64,000 bases of DNA from Hymenochaete sp. R1. Taxonomy: Eukaryota > Basidiomycota > Agaricomycetes > Hymenochaetales > Hymenochaetaceae. The position numbers and the translations under genes were made by a program. This document shows, in pieces, positions 61,047-64,000 of this stretch. The stretch covers positions 1 through 64,000 of the forward strand of contig JAFREE010000033.1 of the NCBI GenBank assembly GCA_019400425.1, read 5' to 3'. The notes under the pieces were generated by a model. It saw nothing but the letters and a program-made list of their open reading frames with translations. It was not told where the DNA came from and made no database searches. Within the stretch, counting starts at the first letter, position 1. Each line of letters begins with the position of its first letter.

Positions 61047-64000
61047 TTATACCAGCGCCTTGATCAACAATCCCTCCAGCCTCACGAACTCCGGTACGAC
61101 ACTCGCATACGCCATGAACGCATCCGTGTCCGGTTCAGCCACCTTGCTCCACCCAAGCTGCGCCTCTGTATCTGCCGTCGGCATCGCCGACACAGGCGTC
61201 AATGGTGTAATCCCCCCTCCCGTCGTACCCCCACCCGAGGGCTGCTGCCCCGCGCTTTCTGTCGGCGTGAGCGCTCCAGGCGCAGTGGGCGACACCGTCC
61301 CGCCAACCATATCTCCCGTCGCCAAACCGGGGCCGAGGACGAATCCTGCGCTCGAGCCCGGTGTGCCCATCCCACCGCCAACGACACCTGCCGACGTTGC
61401 GTAGTTCGACATGTCGGGCGACGTGAGGCTTGTGAACGCTGATGCGCCTCCTACGGATACGGACGGGCTGAGGGAGAGCCCCGAGAAGGAGGTGGCGAGC
61501 GAGGAGTCGGTCGTCGTACGGATGCGCGGTGGTGGGGTCTGATGGTTGTCGAGCGGGGACGCGAGTCCTTGTGGACCTTGGCCGGGGCCAGGACTAAGGC
61601 GGGCGCTCCCGCTGGAGGCAGGAAGGGAGAAGTGTACATTCGTATTGGGCGTCTCCTCATCTTCCTCGTCCTCTTCTACAAGCACGTCCGCTCCAAGCCC
61701 CCCTCGTTGATGTTTAAGGTACGGACCGGGCGAGTGTGCACCTCCTGCGCCGCCCTGCTTTGAACGCAAGCCAACAGTCGTGTTCCACCTCCTCGAGAGC
61801 AACCTCCTCACCTCGTCTTCAAACGAGCTCGTTCCGGCACTGGCACCAGAAGCGGAACCAGACAATCCGCTGCCTCCACCCGATCGCTCCCGACTCCATG
61901 CCCATCGTGCGACGTACGCCCCGCCCAGCGCGGCTCGACTTGCATGGCCAGGTGCAGGAGAGTTTCGGTGCGCAGCAGCGTATTGTGCTGTTTGTGCCTG
62001 TTGCTGCGCTCCTGCCTGGCCCTGGCCTCCTGTCACGACACCGGAACCACTCTGAGACGTACCGGCACCCGCAGGGGCAACGGCGTGCGCAGATTCGAGT
62101 TGTGTCTGCGTAACGAACACAGGTGCGTTGAATACGTCTGTAAGAAGGTTGACGACAGAGGGGAAGTTGGCGGCGGCACCTGTAGCAATAAGGCGACGAG
62201 GGAGTGGGGAAAGGGAGTACGGGTCGAAAGCGGTAGATGGGGCAGCACCGGGGCATGTGACAGCATAACAACTCTCCGAGCCCGTACCGCTTACACCATT
62301 TTGCTGCTGCTGAGAGGATTGTGGTCGACTCTGGGCTGAGGTAGAGAAGAGGGGCGTGGAGCGCATGGCAGCGTAGCGGATGCGGAAGGAGAGAATTTGC
62401 GATTCGAGGAGACATCGTGGATTGGCGCGCAGGTCGCGGAACTCGGAGCACTTGATACCTGTTTCGAAGCGAAAGATGCCTTTCACGTGCGAGAATGGAT
62501 AGGCTTCTGCCTGTAGATGCCAGAAGCTAAAGAGTTTGTCGTCTAGTCTGTATATGGCGAAAAAAATGTTAGATACATCTTAATAAGCGCAATATTAAAG
62601 ATGTTCGTACGCACCCGATTGAACCACCTGGAGGAACGATGGCCACGAGTCTATCGAAAGCACTCCAGCTTTTGGTATACATGTCGCGAACGAGTGCGCG
62701 CGGGACATCCCCGTTTCTATTTGAGCAAGCATGCGTTATTAGAACATCACTGCAAAATCAGCGAACTCAATACATACCTGCTCATGAGCATAGCAACGTA
62801 ACGGCGCTTTTCAGATGGATCCTGGGCAGGGTGAGGTAAGAGGGTATACTGCCGATTGGGGTGGTATTGAGGTGCAGGCAAGAGCATGGCGTCCATGGGT
62901 CCGAATGTGAGAATTGCATCAGTAGGGGATGGGCAGATGGAAAGATAAGTCGAAAGATAGTCCGAGGTAAAAGGCAGTAAGATGGTATCTTTCGATTCAC
63001 ACACTCAATCAACGATGTTCTGGTGAAAAAACAAATCCAAGCTCACCAGGGCTAAAGCCAAATCGATCCACGAAATACGGAGCAATGTTCCCTACTTTCC
63101 TTCCTCCACCGAGCACGTCCACATCTCCCAACATCGCCTTCAACCGTCCCGCATGCTCATATGCATTCGAGCCTGCAACGATTTCCAACACGGCCTCGTC
63201 CCAGCTCTTCGCGGGATGGTTCCACAGCCCAGTCAGAGCCGCCTCGCTCTCTGCAGTCGGCGCCCAGTTTCCCAGAAAAAGGCTACATAACATCGTACTC
63301 GCGAGTGAGAGGCGGCCTGTACGCGCCCAGACGTCCGGCTGGGTCTCACGCATGCGTAACGCGTGCGCGGCAAGGAGTGATGCATGGGCGGGTGTACCGA
63401 GGCGACTGGTTGTTGCGTCTGGTCCACCGAGAGCGTGTTCGAGGGCAAGTGCTTGTGGGAGGGTCGAAGTGTCCTGGGCAACGGGAGAGTTTGGGACGGA
63501 AAAGGGGGATCCTGACGCGAAGAGATGGTCGTGGATCGATCGATTGGGGTCGCTGAAGCGGAGGAAATTAGGAGGGAGAGCGGACCCCCACCAGACGCAT
63601 GCAAGCTACGATAGGTGAGATTGATATATCAGCTTCTTTAAAACACAGAAAGATAGTCTCGCTACCTGCGCTGAACCGCCTATCGATTTTATTTTTGAGA
63701 CGTCAAAGCTCCGTTCTAATTTTTGTAACAACAAGTCTGCAACAACAAGATCAGAGTCAAGAAAAAATAGAAGAAACGCGAAAGTTAAAAATCAACAGAG
63801 AATATAGGGAGGATTGAACTGACCGAGAGCATGGATCCACATTTCGACGGGTGTCGTGTACGCATCTCCAGGTGTTGTGAATATACCGCCATGGGTTCTA
63901 TACGCCGAGCAAGAGGTGAGTGAGTGAGTGCGCAGACGGAGGCAAATGTGAGAGACGAGACGGACTGGAATTCAGCGAGCTCGGAATCAAAATCGACGGC
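61047..64000 (-). CDS. Xylulokinase (FGGY family) with large low-complexity inserts; 5' end outside window
   Basis: Phosphorylates D-xylulose to xylulose-5-phosphate for the pentose phosphate pathway. Visible exons: 64000-63966 (partial), 63897-63824, 63736-63666, 63605-63047, 62988-62778, 62716-62615 and 62547-61047, making 850 aa within the window. N-terminal sugar-kinase motifs: DFDSELAEFQTHGGI and IKSIGGSAQLACVWWGS. Later blocks: ARTGRLSLASTMLCSLFLG, SYLSTYL-like SDYLSTYL, LTFGPMDAMLLPAP, PHPAQDPSEKRRYVAML, and the FGGY-C signature RRLIATGAAANFPSVVNLLT followed by ALGGAYVARWAW. Three inserts (about 62363-62199, 62075-61935 and 61889-61137) rich in Gly/Ser/Thr/Pro/Gln interrupt the C-terminal domain. 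The end, AFMAYASVVPEFVRLEGLL, again matches the family. Fungal xylulokinases are usually about 570-600 aa. Confidence 0.88.

Overview
The window is nuclear DNA of a filamentous basidiomycete, most likely an Agaricomycete. Genes lie on both strands and are mostly cut by short introns (about 50-75 bp). Introns are mainly GT-AG, with one GC-AG. The spermidine synthase-saccharopine dehydrogenase fusion at 54.0-56.5 kb is an arrangement known from basidiomycetes. No rRNA, CRISPR array, insertion sequence or convincing tRNA was seen. All exon structures were inferred by reading splice sites and checking that phases close; the exon sums of the spliced models are multiples of three.

Layout. 0-4 kb: a phi-like glutathione S-transferase, a decayed fragment of a second copy, and a secreted Ser/Thr/Asp-repeat protein. 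4.7-11.9 kb: the large URA2/CAD-type pyrimidine enzyme. 12.3-14.1 kb: an F-box-like protein. 14.8-15.2 kb: a tiny Ile/Cys-rich hydrophobic peptide. 16.4-18.3 kb: a NoxB-like NADPH oxidase. 20.1-25.5 kb: a tandem array of four related, intronless, unrecognised genes, one of them frameshifted. 27.6-29.7 kb: a secreted GH79 glycosidase. 30.3-35.2 kb: a CK1-like kinase, mitochondrial ribosomal protein S10 and an unknown coiled-coil-like protein. 35.5-40.6 kb: the splicing factor BUD13 divergent from a JmjN/JmjC/PHD histone demethylase. 41.4-43.6 kb: an AIF-like flavoprotein. 46.4-50.2 kb: a KIN1-type polarity kinase. 51.1-52.4 kb: an HMG-box factor. 53.1-53.8 kb: an alkyltransferase-like DNA-repair protein. 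54.0-56.5 kb: the SPE3-LYS9 fusion. 57.0-59.6 kb: a 13-exon SAM methyltransferase. 60.0-60.4 kb: a small unknown gene. 61.0-64.0 kb: a xylulokinase that runs off the right edge.

Most genes are housekeeping or regulatory and unrelated in pathway: pyrimidine, polyamine/lysine and pentose metabolism, splicing, chromatin, cell polarity, redox. There is no sign of a biosynthetic cluster. The least explained part is 18.4-27.6 kb: the unknown tandem family, a 297-codon orphan ORF between two of its members, and spliced-looking relic segments.

The best candidates for something new are the tandem family, the Ile/Cys-rich micropeptide gene, the xylulokinase swollen by low-complexity inserts, and several 11-22 nt micro-exons.
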